Source: an uncultured Myxococcales bacterium (GTDB lineage Bacteria > Myxococcota_A > UBA9042 > DTJE01). From it: a stretch of DNA of 64,000 nucleotides. Under the pieces are notes generated by a model. It saw nothing but the letters and a program-made list of their open reading frames with translations, searched no databases and had not been told where the DNA came from. Each line of letters starts with the position of its first letter. Positions within the stretch are counted from its first letter, which is position 1. Shown here one piece after another: positions 25,285 to 33,700 of the stretch. The position numbers were made by a program, and so were the translations under genes. The stretch covers positions 62,001 through 126,000 of the forward strand of contig CALJUR010000036.1 of assembly GCA_937975765.1 (NCBI GenBank), given 5' to 3'.

Positions 25285-27063
25285 TCAAGGGTTCGCCAGG
25301 GTCCGTTCCCCGAACCGGAACTCCCACAGGCGTGCCTCGTCGTCCGGCGACAGGTCGTGGGGCAGGTCGGTCCCGAACAGGTCCTTGTAGAAGGCCAGAA
25401 GACGCCCCAGGCGCCCCTGCGATCGCATCCGGTCCCAACGGACCGAGAACCCGCGGACCTCGCCGGGGGCCGTCGGCTTCTCGACCCGCCGGACGACCTC
25501 CGACACCAGCACGATGGCCGGTCCCTGGTCGTCGTCCCGGGGCCGGAACACCAGGTTCACCTGCTGCCCGGCGTCCGGCAGCCAGGCGGAGTTGACGAAG
25601 CCCCCGGCCTCGCTGACGTCCGCCAGCAGCGCCCGCCGGTGCATCCCGTCCTGCACGCACACGACGCTGACCAGGTGCGGGGTGCGCGGTCGCGCGCGGC
25701 GGTCGGCCTTCGCACCGCCGCGGAACGGCTTGGGGCGGTGGGGCAGCACGTGGCGGGGCGGCGCCGGCTCCGGTGCGGCCAGGGGCACCTCCGCATCCGC
25801 GGCGGGCGGCGGCGCGGCCACGATCTCCAGGACCGGGATGCCCACCTGGGTCGGGGTCGGGCCGGCCCCGATGACCGGGATGCCCGCCCGGGTCGGGATC
25901 CGCGGGCCCGCATCGTCCGTGCTGGGCCAGGTGGGCGCGCCGAAGGCCAGGGGGTCCGCCGGCGCCGGCGGGGGCACGTCGGGCCCGGGGTTCTCGACGG
26001 CCTTGTGCCAGGGATTCCCTTCCGGGGACGGCAGTTGCACCACCGGCGTCAGCACCGTGATCGCCTCCTGCAGCGCCTCCCGATCGGAATCCGACCGGAC
26101 CTCCGCCACGCTGACCTGGGTGCCCGGGCGCGGGGGCGGCCGGGTGCGCGCCCCGTGCCCCGCCTTGCGGACCATCCGGTTCAGTTCGTCGCGGAACGTC
26201 TCGACGTCGGGCGGCCGCATCGAGGGGTCCGGGGCTGTCGCCCGCGCCAGGAACTCGTCCATCCCCTCGACGGACTCCGCCTCGGGGTTCACCTCCTGCA
26301 GCCTTGGCAGCCCCCCCTCGCTCTTGCGCAGCGCCAGTTCCACCACGCCCAGCCCGGCCATGGGCGGCACGCCGGCCAGCATCTCGAACAGCAGGATCGC
26401 GACCGAGTACAGGTCGGTCGCCGGCCCCACCTCGCCGCCCAGCATCTGTTCCGGGCTCATGTACAGCGGCGTCCCGAACGACACGCCCGGGTTGGTCAGG
26501 CCCGGCCGGCTCTCGCCCACCATCTTCGCGACGCCGAAGTCCAGCACCTTCACGAAGTCGCGCGAACCGGGGCGCTCCAGCAGGAAGACGTTCTCGGGCT
26601 TGACGTCGCGGTGCAGGATGCCGAAATCGTGAGCCTCCTCGATCGAGTCGAGCACCTGGTTCAGCATCCGGGTGGCGCGGACCAGCCCGAACGGCTTCTT
26701 CTGGTCCTTCTGGACCTGGGCCAGCGTGCGCCCCTCCATCAGTTCCATCGCGATGTACAGGATGCCGTCCGACGTGCAGCCGAAGTCGAACACCGTCACC
26801 GTGTGCGGGCTTTTCAGGCGGCTGGCGGCCCGCGCCTCCGTCATGAATCGCCGCACCGTCCGCTCGTCCTGCTCGCCGCTGTTCAGAACCTTCACGGCCA
26901 CGTCGCGGTTCATGCTGAACTGCTCGGCCCGGTAGACCGTCCCCATGCCGCCGCTGCCCAGCAGGGCCTTCAGCGCGAACCGGTCGTCCAGCACGCGGCC
27001 GACCAGGCCGGCGGCCAAGTCCGGGTTCGAGGGGCCGGCTGCCTTCCCGGGCGAACTGCTCAT
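25285..27063 (-). CDS. Hanks-type Ser/Thr protein kinase with C-terminal PilZ-like domain
   Basis: A 592-residue kinase. Residues about 25-290 are the kinase domain: glycine loop LLGSGGMGTVYRAE, catalytic Lys58 in DVAVKVLN, HRDVKPENVFLL, DFGVAKM and GTPLYMSPEQML. A Pro-rich disordered region with TPTQVGIPV-type repeats (about 320-460) links to a C-terminal domain with RRALLADVSEAGGFVNSAW and strands VNLVFRPRDD, which resembles PilZ. No membrane helix is seen, so it is cytoplasmic. The PilZ-like part may sense cyclic di-GMP, but the canonical RxxxR motif is not clear. The gene is followed by the OmpA-like protein in the same unit. Confidence 0.88.
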   Translation of the reverse strand: MSSSPGKAAGPSNPDLAAGLVGRVLDDRFALKALLGSGGMGTVYRAEQFSMNRDVAVKVLNSGEQDERTVRRFMTEARAASRLKSPHTVTVFDFGCTSDGILYIAMELMEGRTLAQVQKDQKKPFGLVRATRMLNQVLDSIEEAHDFGILHRDVKPENVFLLERPGSRDFVKVLDFGVAKMVGESRPGLTNPGVSFGTPLYMSPEQMLGGEVGPATDLYSVAILLFEMLAGVPPMAGLGVVELALRKSEGGLPRLQEVNPEAESVEGMDEFLARATAPDPSMRPPDVETFRDELNRMVRKAGHGARTRPPPRPGTQVSVAEVRSDSDREALQEAITVLTPVVQLPSPEGNPWHKAVENPGPDVPPPAPADPLAFGAPTWPSTDDAGPRIPTRAGIPVIGAGPTPTQVGIPVLEIVAAPPPAADAEVPLAAPEPAPPRHVLPHRPKPFRGGAKADRRARPRTPHLVSVVCVQDGMHRRALLADVSEAGGFVNSAWLPDAGQQVNLVFRPRDDDQGPAIVLVSEVVRRVEKPTAPGEVRGFSVRWDRMRSQGRLGRLLAFYKDLFGTDLPHDLSPDDEARLWEFRFGERTLANP

Positions 27064-27137
27064 CCTGCGGGTTCCTTCGCGGGTGCTGGCCGATTCTATC
27101 GCCGGAACGGTGTGCAAGCGAGGATCGAGGGGGCGGA

Positions 27138-28136
27138 TCACGCACCCAGCCACATCGTGGCGATGCAGGCCGCCGTGATCGGGACCGTGGCATTGTCGTC
27201 CACGACGTCGCTGAACAGTTCGGCGGCCGCCGAGGCCACGGCCACCGTCGCGCACATCCCGAACAGCGCCCACGGCGACAGGGGGGCCCCCTTCAGCAGG
27301 GCCATCGTCGCAGTCACGATCGCCGCCATCCCGGCGAAGGCCGACGTGCCGATGATGCTCTTGCGGCGGTACAGTTTCACCCGCCCGAACTTGCGGCCCA
27401 GGATGCTGGCCGCCGGGTCGCCGAAGGCCAGCACCAGCACGCCGATCTGGGCCGCCAGCTTGGGCGTCAGGGCCGCGATCAGCATCAGCGCCAGGGTGTA
27501 CCACGAGGCCGAGTTCGGCCGCCGCTTCTCCCACGGGCGGATGACGTCCCGGAAGACCAGGCGCGTCAGGACCCGGTTCCAGGCCGGGAAGACGCGGCGC
27601 GTGACCTCGAAGGACACCGCGATCCCCAGCAGGATGGCCATGACGATCGTGGCCTGGGCCTGCGTCAGCACGAATTCGTACATGCCGGCCGCCCCCAGGC
27701 CCATCCCGACGTGGAACAGGTTGCGGCGGTAGTTGACGGGCTTCATGCGCTCCAGCCGGGGCGCATGGATGAACGACCGCCCGCCGGCCACGCCCTTCAT
27801 GCGACGCCGGAACTCCTCGTACGTCTCGGACAGCGTCTGGGCCTTGGTCCGCAACATCGCCTTCGGGGCCCCGGACGCCAGTTCGGTCGAGTACGCCTTC
27901 AGGCAGCGGGTCGCGTCGTCCAGGGCCGGGCCGATCGACTCGTACGCCTCGGTCAGCGCCTGCCGGGCGGACTGCGCCCGGGCGGACAGGTCGTCGCAGG
28001 CCTGCTGGAAGCGGCGGCGCCACTCGATGTCCTTCAGTCGCGGCCGGTGCGCCTGCAGCGCCAGGGCCTCGAGATCGCGGGCCAGCTGGAACAGGGATTC
28101 GCGGAGGTTCAACTCTGCGGCAAGGGTCGAGTTCAT
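27138..28136 (-). CDS. dolichol/phytol-kinase-like membrane protein with helical N-terminal extension
   Basis: A 332-residue integral membrane protein. The C-terminal two thirds hold five or more hydrophobic segments and the CTP-dependent lipid-kinase/cytidylyltransferase signature AFGDPAASILGRKFG followed by KSIIGTSAFAGMA, as in dolichol and phytol kinases. The first about 115 residues are soluble, helical and Arg/Ala/Glu rich and do not belong to that family core. It should phosphorylate a polyprenol or similar lipid alcohol using CTP. The substrate is unknown. The start ATG at 28136 lacks a strong ribosome binding site. It is upstream of the kinase gene with a 74-bp gap. Confidence 0.8.
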   Translation of the reverse strand: MNSTLAAELNLRESLFQLARDLEALALQAHRPRLKDIEWRRRFQQACDDLSARAQSARQALTEAYESIGPALDDATRCLKAYSTELASGAPKAMLRTKAQTLSETYEEFRRRMKGVAGGRSFIHAPRLERMKPVNYRRNLFHVGMGLGAAGMYEFVLTQAQATIVMAILLGIAVSFEVTRRVFPAWNRVLTRLVFRDVIRPWEKRRPNSASWYTLALMLIAALTPKLAAQIGVLVLAFGDPAASILGRKFGRVKLYRRKSIIGTSAFAGMAAIVTATMALLKGAPLSPWALFGMCATVAVASAAAELFSDVVDDNATVPITAACIATMWLGA

Positions 28137-28226
28137 GCGCTCAAACCATCAGGGCGGCGGGATTCAAGCACGAAGGGCCTCCGGACGCAAGGCGCGAAGC
28201 GCGCGTTGGGGGGGGAGGTGCCCCGG

Positions 28227-28682
28227 TCAGTCCTTCGCCTTCTTCCAGTACTGGGTCCGGCCCAGCAGGGAGATCCCGATGAAGCCGCGCACCTTCAGGC
28301 GGCGGCCCTCGTCGATGACCTGGATATAGCACTTGTAGGACTTGCCGTTGTCCGGGTCCAGGATCTTCCCGCCGGACCACTCGTCGCCGTCCTTCTTCAG
28401 GCCCCACAGGATCTCCAGCCCGACCACCGGCTGGTCCTTCTTGGCGTCCGGGCACTTGTCGCACTTCGGGGCCGGGTCCTCGCCGGGCTCGACGATCAGT
28501 TTCTCGATGTGCCCGTACAGGACGCCGTCCTTCTCGGTGATGGTGACGACCGACCGGTCCTTGCCGGTGTTGTCGTCCACGGTGACCCAGCGCCCGACCG
28601 GGGACAGGTCCTGGGCCAGGGCGGGCAGGGCCAGGACCAGCAGGGTCGCGGCCGCGGAAAGCGAGGTCAGGAAGCGGGTCAT
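28227..28682 (-). CDS. exported DUF2147-family protein
   Basis: A 151-residue secreted protein. The signal peptide (MTRFLTSLSAAATLLVLALPALAQ) ends at ALA-Q. The mature part has the DUF2147 pattern GRWVTVDDNTGKDRSVVTI, GLEILWGLKKDGDEWSGGKI, DPDNGKSYKC and LKVRGFIGISLLGRTQYW. A short insertion with two Cys residues (PKCDKCPD) is present. The family function is unknown; members are periplasmic beta-rich proteins. The ATG at 28682 is preceded by GGAGG; the 5' extension of the frame is rejected. It is divergent from the CoA-transferase gene. Confidence 0.88.
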   Translation of the reverse strand: MTRFLTSLSAAATLLVLALPALAQDLSPVGRWVTVDDNTGKDRSVVTITEKDGVLYGHIEKLIVEPGEDPAPKCDKCPDAKKDQPVVGLEILWGLKKDGDEWSGGKILDPDNGKSYKCYIQVIDEGRRLKVRGFIGISLLGRTQYWKKAKD

Positions 28683-28801
28683 CGGGTGCCTCCGTCGAGA
28701 CTGCGCGAAGGATAGCCGATCGGGGGGCCGTCCCGCAATCCTGCCCATCCCCGCCCGCGCGTTTCGTGCGAAGATTCCCGGGACCCGGATTGGGGGGTTC
28801 G

Positions 28802-30502
28802 ATGGACGTCCTGACCAAGGCGCAACTGCTGGCCCACGTGGTGAAGTGGCGCCTGACCTGGTCGCGGCACGACCTGGACTACCGGCCCGCGGAACTGAAG
28901 AACCCGAAGTTCGTGTCGGCGAGGCACGCGGTCGCGCTGATCCCGGACGGCGCCGTCTGCTTCAGCAGTGGCATGGCGGGCAACGGCCGCTGCAGCATCT
29001 TCTTCTGGGGGATCCGCGACCGGTTCCTGCGGACGGGCCACCCGCGCGGCCTGACGTGGATCACCGTCGGCGCGCAGGGCGGCCGTGGCAAGGCGCCGGG
29101 CACCTTCGAGGAGATCTGCCTGCCGGGCCTGGTGACGCGGCACATCGGCGGGCACGTCGAGACCAAGAAGGCGCTGCTGAAACTGGTGCAGGACGGCCAG
29201 TGCGAACTGCACACGCTGCCGCAGGGCCAGCAGGCGTTCCTGCTGGAGGCGCAGGCGTGCGGCGAGGATTCGGTGACCGGCGTCGCGGGCGTCGGCACCT
29301 TCCTGGACCCGCGCTGCGGGCCGGGGTCGGTCGTGTGCGGCACCGGGAAGGAGTCGCTCGTCACCGCCGAGGGCGACCGGCTGCGATTCCGGCTGCCGAA
29401 GGTCGAATGGGCCTTCTTCATGGCCTCGTACGCCGACGAGGAGGGCAACCTGTACGTGGACAACCTGGCGACGCTGACCGAGATCGCCGCGTCGGTGCGG
29501 GCCGCGAAGAGGAACGGGGGCAAGGTGCTGGCCACCGCCTGCGGCATCATCCCCAAGGACCCGTCGCGCATCTACGTGCGGGCCGGGGACGTGGACGCCA
29601 TCGTCGTCAACCCGCACAACGAGCAGACCGGATCGGTGCCGATGCGCCAGCACTGGCCGATGTTCACGACCGCGCCGGACATGCCTGCCGTGGAGGCCAT
29701 CTCGCGGCTGAAGTTCCTGAACGAGACGGTGGGCATCACCCCGAGGCGCGGGCCGGTCGAGAACGCCCTGGCCCGGCTGGGGGCGACGGTGTTCACGGGG
29801 GCGTCGAGGCCCGGCGCGCTGGTCAACATCGGCGTCGGCATGCCCGAGGAGGTGTGCCGGGTCGTATTCGAGGCCGGGCTGACCGACGACGTGACCTTCA
29901 TGAGCGAGACCGGCGTGATCGGCGGCCTGCCCGCGCCGGGCGTCTTCTTCGGCGCCGCGGTCTGCCCGCAGCGGCTGGTGACCAGCGCGGACGTCTTTCG
30001 GCTGTCCTACGAGACGCTGGACACCACGATCCTGGGGATCCTGCAGGTGGACTCGGACGGCAACGTGAACGTGTCCAAGCGGGGTCCCAGGGCCCTGGAC
30101 TACGTGGGGCCGGGCGGGCTGCCGGACCTGACGGCCGCGGCGCGCAACATCCTGTTCGTCGGGTCGTGGCAGGCGGGCGGGCGCATCGCGCTGCGCGACG
30201 GCCGCATCGCGATCGAGCAGCGTGGCACGCCGAAGTTCACCGGGCGCGTGGACGAGGTGACCTTCAACGGCCGGCGCGCCCTGGAGGCGGGCAAGAACGT
30301 CTTCTACGTGACGCACGTGGGGGTGTTCCAACTGACCCCGCGCGGCATGGAACTGGTGCGCGTGATGCCCGGCATCGACATCCGGCGCGACGTGATCGAG
30401 GGCTGCCCGATGCGGGTGGTCCCGCCCGAGCAGGACCCCCCCGTCGTGGAGGCCCCGGTCATGACCGGCAGGGACTTCCGGCTGGCGTGGACCGGGGCGT
30501 AG
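28802..30502 (+). CDS. acyl-CoA:carboxylate CoA-transferase (family I)
   Basis: A 566-residue single-chain CoA-transferase of the propionate/acetate CoA-transferase type, with alpha and beta halves fused. The alpha half has VCFSSGMAGNGR and GGHVETKKALLKL; the beta half has the catalytic Glu369 in FMSETGVIGGLPAPG. It would move CoA between an acyl-CoA and a free acid. The ATG at 28802 follows GGGGGG. It lies about 0.85 kb from the acyl-chain cluster and could feed it CoA thioesters, but a separate role in short-chain acid use is equally likely. It is convergent with the next gene. Confidence 0.88.
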   Translation: MDVLTKAQLLAHVVKWRLTWSRHDLDYRPAELKNPKFVSARHAVALIPDGAVCFSSGMAGNGRCSIFFWGIRDRFLRTGHPRGLTWITVGAQGGRGKAPGTFEEICLPGLVTRHIGGHVETKKALLKLVQDGQCELHTLPQGQQAFLLEAQACGEDSVTGVAGVGTFLDPRCGPGSVVCGTGKESLVTAEGDRLRFRLPKVEWAFFMASYADEEGNLYVDNLATLTEIAASVRAAKRNGGKVLATACGIIPKDPSRIYVRAGDVDAIVVNPHNEQTGSVPMRQHWPMFTTAPDMPAVEAISRLKFLNETVGITPRRGPVENALARLGATVFTGASRPGALVNIGVGMPEEVCRVVFEAGLTDDVTFMSETGVIGGLPAPGVFFGAAVCPQRLVTSADVFRLSYETLDTTILGILQVDSDGNVNVSKRGPRALDYVGPGGLPDLTAAARNILFVGSWQAGGRIALRDGRIAIEQRGTPKFTGRVDEVTFNGRRALEAGKNVFYVTHVGVFQLTPRGMELVRVMPGIDIRRDVIEGCPMRVVPPEQDPPVVEAPVMTGRDFRLAWTGA

Positions 30503-30539
30503 CCGCCCGGGCCTGCCTCGGCCCCCGATCCCGATCCCG

Positions 30540-31166
30540 TCAGCCCTTCTTCCCCGGCTTCGGTCCGGGCTTGCCCGGCTTCTTCGTCGGGGACTGCTCC
30601 AGCACCAGTTCCGGCGCCTTGCGGACCACCGGGACCGGGCGCGCCGGCGCCAGCGCCTTCGCCACCGGCGAGGCTGCGGACGCGGCGGCCGGCAGTTTCT
30701 GCGGGGGACGGCCGACGATCTGGCCGGCCAGCGATGCCACCTTGCGGAAGCAGGCCTCGCAGTAGTGCTCGAAGCCGTGCTGCGCCTTCAGCGCGTCCAG
30801 GATGACCTCGGCGAACTGCCGGGTGCATCCCAGCGGGCCGGCCTTCTCGAAGAGCGCGGCGACCGCCTCCTCGGGCAGCCGCTGGCCCTCGGCCTCGCCG
30901 GACTGCTGCCACAGCGTCCACGGCTCGCCGATGTCTCGCTTGCCGCAGCGGTCGCAGTCGAACACGATTCTCTTCATGTAGTCCTCCTCGATGCCGTGAC
31001 GGCGGAGGTATTGCTGGGGCGTCTCGCCCCGTTCGCGGAAGAACGCCCAGAACTCCCGGCACGGATCCCCGTAGGGGCAGTTCCGCATGCACGCCAGCAC
31101 GTAGCGCTGGAACCTGCCCTCGCAGAGGATCTTGTCGGCCGGCCGGCCCCGGGATCCCTCGTCCAT
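30540..31166 (-). CDS. cysteine-rich uncharacterised protein with Pro/Lys tail
   Basis: A 208-residue protein with several Cys clusters: CMRNCPYGDPC, CDRCGK and YCEACF, which look like metal-binding sites. The middle is helical. The C-terminal 45 residues are Pro/Lys/Ala-rich and end GKPGPKPGKKG, a disordered basic tail. No family is recognised. The ATG at 31166 is the first Met of the conserved-looking part; the frame extends upstream but the extension reads as non-coding and overlaps the promoter region of the ACP cluster. Confidence 0.65.
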   Translation of the reverse strand: MDEGSRGRPADKILCEGRFQRYVLACMRNCPYGDPCREFWAFFRERGETPQQYLRRHGIEEDYMKRIVFDCDRCGKRDIGEPWTLWQQSGEAEGQRLPEEAVAALFEKAGPLGCTRQFAEVILDALKAQHGFEHYCEACFRKVASLAGQIVGRPPQKLPAAASAASPVAKALAPARPVPVVRKAPELVLEQSPTKKPGKPGPKPGKKG

Positions 31167-31261
31167 CGCGCGGAATCCTAGCAGAAGCCTGGGACACGCG
31201 CGCCAACAAACCGCACGTTCGGAATCGCACGCCCGGCGGGGCCATTTCCCCATGCAGGCGC

Positions 31262-31289
31262 TTGACTTTCCGCATCGCCCGGGCAGAAT
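31262..31289 (+). promoter_or_regulatory. putative sigma-70-like promoter of the acyl-chain cluster
   Basis: TTGACT (31262-31267) and CAGAAT (31284-31289) with 16-bp spacing lie about 65 bp upstream of the ACP start. This intergenic stretch separates the cluster from the divergent Cys-rich gene and is the obvious place for the cluster promoter. Spacing is slightly short; no experimental evidence. Confidence 0.45.
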
Positions 31290-31354
31290 AGCGCAGGCGC
31301 AATGGCTGGGCAGGAACGGGCCCCGGGAAACGGGCCCATGCGGAGCGGGCAGGA

Positions 31355-31663
31355 ATGCGGGACATCGATCAGGCGACCGCCCGGGAGATCCGGGACCTGG
31401 TGCTGGATTTCTTCGCGGCCGAGTGCGACGTGGATCGGGCCTCCCTGGGCGATTCCACGCGGATCATCGAGGAACTGGAAGGCGATTCGCTGATGTTCCT
31501 GTCGCTGCTGGAGAAGGTCCGGAAGCGCTACGGCATCGGGATCGAGTTGAAGACGCTGGCGCGGCACCTGATGAAGAAGCCCGCCCAGACGATCGGCCAG
31601 GTCGTCGAACTGTCTTTGGCCATCGTTCGGCATGGGGATGACATCGTCAACGTGGACCTGTGA
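31355..31663 (+). CDS. acyl carrier protein
   Basis: A 102-residue carrier protein. Ser45 in the motif EGDSLMFLSLLEKV is the expected phosphopantetheine attachment site, followed by the acidic helix II typical of ACPs. It is slightly longer than FabACP, with an extended C-terminus. It would carry the growing acyl chain for the ketosynthases encoded downstream. The start ATG follows GGGCAGGA. It heads the cluster, and its 3' end overlaps the predicted AcpS start region, so it may be co-translated with its own modifying enzyme. Confidence 0.9.
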   Translation: MRDIDQATAREIRDLVLDFFAAECDVDRASLGDSTRIIEELEGDSLMFLSLLEKVRKRYGIGIELKTLARHLMKKPAQTIGQVVELSLAIVRHGDDIVNVDL

Positions 31664-32063
31664 GGCTCGCGGGCCGGGGTTCGTCGTCGGCGTCGATGCC
31701 GAGCGGATCGCCCGCTTCGTCCGACCGGACCGAACCTGCAATCCCCTGCCCATGGTCTTCACGGAACGCGAGGTGCGGCACGCGGACGCGTCGGCCGACC
31801 CGCCCCGGGCGCTGTGCGCCGCCTTCTGCGTGAAGGAGGCGCTGTTCAAGGCCGTCGGCGGGCCCTTCGACCCGCTGGGCTGCGAGGTGTTCGCGCGCGA
31901 GGACGAGGGCCCCCCGGACGTGGAGGTGGACCCGTCGAGGGGCGGGGACCTGCGGGGGCGCCGCATCGACGTGCGCCTGTTCGCGGAGGGCGGCGACCTG
32001 GTGGCCGCCGTGCTGCTGTGGGGCGAGGCCGGCGGGCCGGCGCCCGGGGGGATCGAGGGATGA
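31632..32063 (+). CDS. acpS: holo-ACP synthase (AcpS-type phosphopantetheinyl transferase)
   Basis: A 143-residue AcpS-like protein that would attach 4'-phosphopantetheine to the neighbouring ACP. Motif 1 is GVDAERIARF with the Mg-binding Asp; motif 2 is FCVKEALFKAVGG with the Glu and Lys of the active site. The last motif is weaker (VRLFAEGGDLVAAVLL), as in several AcpS. The start is uncertain: ATG at 31632 or 31638 overlaps the ACP gene; the sequence before GVD has no family match. It overlaps the thioesterase start by ATGA. Confidence 0.8.
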   Translation: MGMTSSTWTCEARGPGFVVGVDAERIARFVRPDRTCNPLPMVFTEREVRHADASADPPRALCAAFCVKEALFKAVGGPFDPLGCEVFAREDEGPPDVEVDPSRGGDLRGRRIDVRLFAEGGDLVAAVLLWGEAGGPAPGGIEG

Positions 32064-32458
32064 AGACCGCCAGCCCGGTGCCGGTGACCGTGGAGTTCGA
32101 GGACGTCGATTCCTACGGCATCGCGCACCATTCGAAGCTGGTGACGTACCTCGAGCGCGCCCGGCTGAGGTTCCTGGCGGCGAACGGCCTGGCGCTGTCC
32201 GGCGACGGCTGCGTGCCGGTGATGTACTCGCTGGAACTGCGCTTCCGGCGCCCGGCGCGGCTGATGGACGTGCTGCAGGTGGAAGTCGAGGTCGCCGGGG
32301 CGGACGACTTCCGGATCGGCCTGCGATACGCCATCCGGCGCGGGGACGAGGTGCTGGTGCGGGCCCGCAGCGTCATCGCGTTCTGGGATCGGGAGAAGGA
32401 CGGCCCGGCGCCGGTGCCGGAGCCCCTGCGCACGCGGGTCGCGGAAGGCGCCCGCTGA
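32060..32458 (+). CDS. hotdog-fold acyl thioesterase (4HBT/YbgC-like)
   Basis: A 132-residue single hotdog domain. VEFEDVDSYGIAHHSKLVTYLERAR matches in outline the 4-hydroxybenzoyl-CoA thioesterase/YbgC start, where the Asp-x-x-Gly-x-x-x-His segment positions the thioester; here it reads DVDSYGIAHHS. It would release or edit acyl chains from ACP or CoA. Some members of this fold instead act as dehydratases or chain-loading enzymes, so release is inferred from context. Starts at the ATG overlapping acpS. Confidence 0.82.
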   Translation: MKTASPVPVTVEFEDVDSYGIAHHSKLVTYLERARLRFLAANGLALSGDGCVPVMYSLELRFRRPARLMDVLQVEVEVAGADDFRIGLRYAIRRGDEVLVRARSVIAFWDREKDGPAPVPEPLRTRVAEGAR

Positions 32459-32471
32459 CGGAAGGAAGGGC

Positions 32472-33698
32472 ATGGAATCGCGCATCGTGGTGACCGGGAT
32501 GGGCCTGATGACCGGCCTGGGCCTCGACCTTGCCTCGACCTGGCAGGGCCTGATGGAGGCGCGCCGGGTCACGCGACGGTTCACGCTGTTCGACCCGGCC
32601 GGGATGGACGTCCCGGTCGGCGTGGAACTGCCCGCGGGCGCGGACGATCGGTTCAAGGCCGCCATCAAGCCGCGCAGCCGCGCGCAGATGACCCGGGCCA
32701 CCCAGATCGCGGTGCTGGCGGCCGAGGCGGCGCTGGCGGATTCCGGCATCGACCTGCAGGCCGAGGACCGCGAGCGGGTCGGCGTCGTCGGGGGCGCGAC
32801 GGGCACGGGGTACGCCCCGACGACGCTGGAGGCGGACCCGAACCGCATCCTGAAGAACATGGCCTCCGCCTCGGCGGCCTGGATCAGCCTGCGCAACCAG
32901 TTGCAGGGCCCGGCGATGGTGGTCAGCACCGCGTGCTCGTCCGGGGCGTACGCCGTCGCGGCGGCCTGGGACTGGCTGGCGCGGGGCGACTGCGACGCGG
33001 TGGTCGCCGGGTCGGCCGAGTCGGCGCTGAACGCGCCCGACGTGCAGGGGTTCGCGGCGCTGATGGCGCTGGCCGAGCCGGACGACGACGTCGAGGGGCT
33101 GTCGCGGCCGTTCGACGCGCGGCGGCGCGGCTTCGTGATGGGCGAGGGGGGAGGCTTCCTGGTGCTGGAGACCGAGGCGCACGCCCTGCGGCGCGGGGCC
33201 AGGATCCTGGCGGTGGTGCACCGGCCGGGCCTGAACAGCGAGGGGTACAACATCCTGTCGCCCCAGCCGGGAGGGGAGGGCATGGCACGAGCCATGCGGC
33301 TGGCCCTGAGGAACGCCGGGCTGCCCCCCGAGGCCATCGGGTACGTCAACGCGCACGGGACCGCCACGCAGATGAACGACCTGTTCGAGACCCAGGCCAT
33401 CAAGGCGGTGTTCGGCCCGCACGCGGCCCGCCTGCCGGTGTCGTCCACGAAGTCCTCGACGGGCCACTGCCTCTCGGGCGCGGCCGGCGTCGAGTGCGTG
33501 ATCACGGTGAAGTCGCTGGTGGAGGGCATGCTGCCGGCCACGCTGAACCTGGTGCAGCCCGACCCCGAACTGGACCTGGACTTCGTGCCGAACGTCCCGC
33601 GGGCGGCGACGTTCGACCACGCGATGAGCAACTCGTTCGCGTTCGGCGGCCAGAACGGCGTGTGCGTGTTCAGCCGATATGACGGCGCGGGGAAGTAG
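32472..33698 (+). CDS. beta-ketoacyl-ACP synthase II (FabF-like ketosynthase)
   Basis: A 408-residue ketosynthase that elongates acyl chains by decarboxylative condensation. The triad is intact: Cys155 in STACSSGAYAV, His295 in VNAHGTATQMND and His332 in SSTKSSTGHCLSGAA. NSFAFGGQNG near the end is the FabF/type II polyketide KS pattern. It is complete and preceded by AAGGAAGG. Immediate neighbours (ACP upstream, KAS III-like and AT downstream) show it serves a dedicated acyl pathway rather than housekeeping fatty acid synthesis, because no FabG, FabZ or FabI gene is adjacent. Confidence 0.92.
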   Translation: MESRIVVTGMGLMTGLGLDLASTWQGLMEARRVTRRFTLFDPAGMDVPVGVELPAGADDRFKAAIKPRSRAQMTRATQIAVLAAEAALADSGIDLQAEDRERVGVVGGATGTGYAPTTLEADPNRILKNMASASAAWISLRNQLQGPAMVVSTACSSGAYAVAAAWDWLARGDCDAVVAGSAESALNAPDVQGFAALMALAEPDDDVEGLSRPFDARRRGFVMGEGGGFLVLETEAHALRRGARILAVVHRPGLNSEGYNILSPQPGGEGMARAMRLALRNAGLPPEAIGYVNAHGTATQMNDLFETQAIKAVFGPHAARLPVSSTKSSTGHCLSGAAGVECVITVKSLVEGMLPATLNLVQPDPELDLDFVPNVPRAATFDHAMSNSFAFGGQNGVCVFSRYDGAGK

Positions 33699-33700
33699 CG

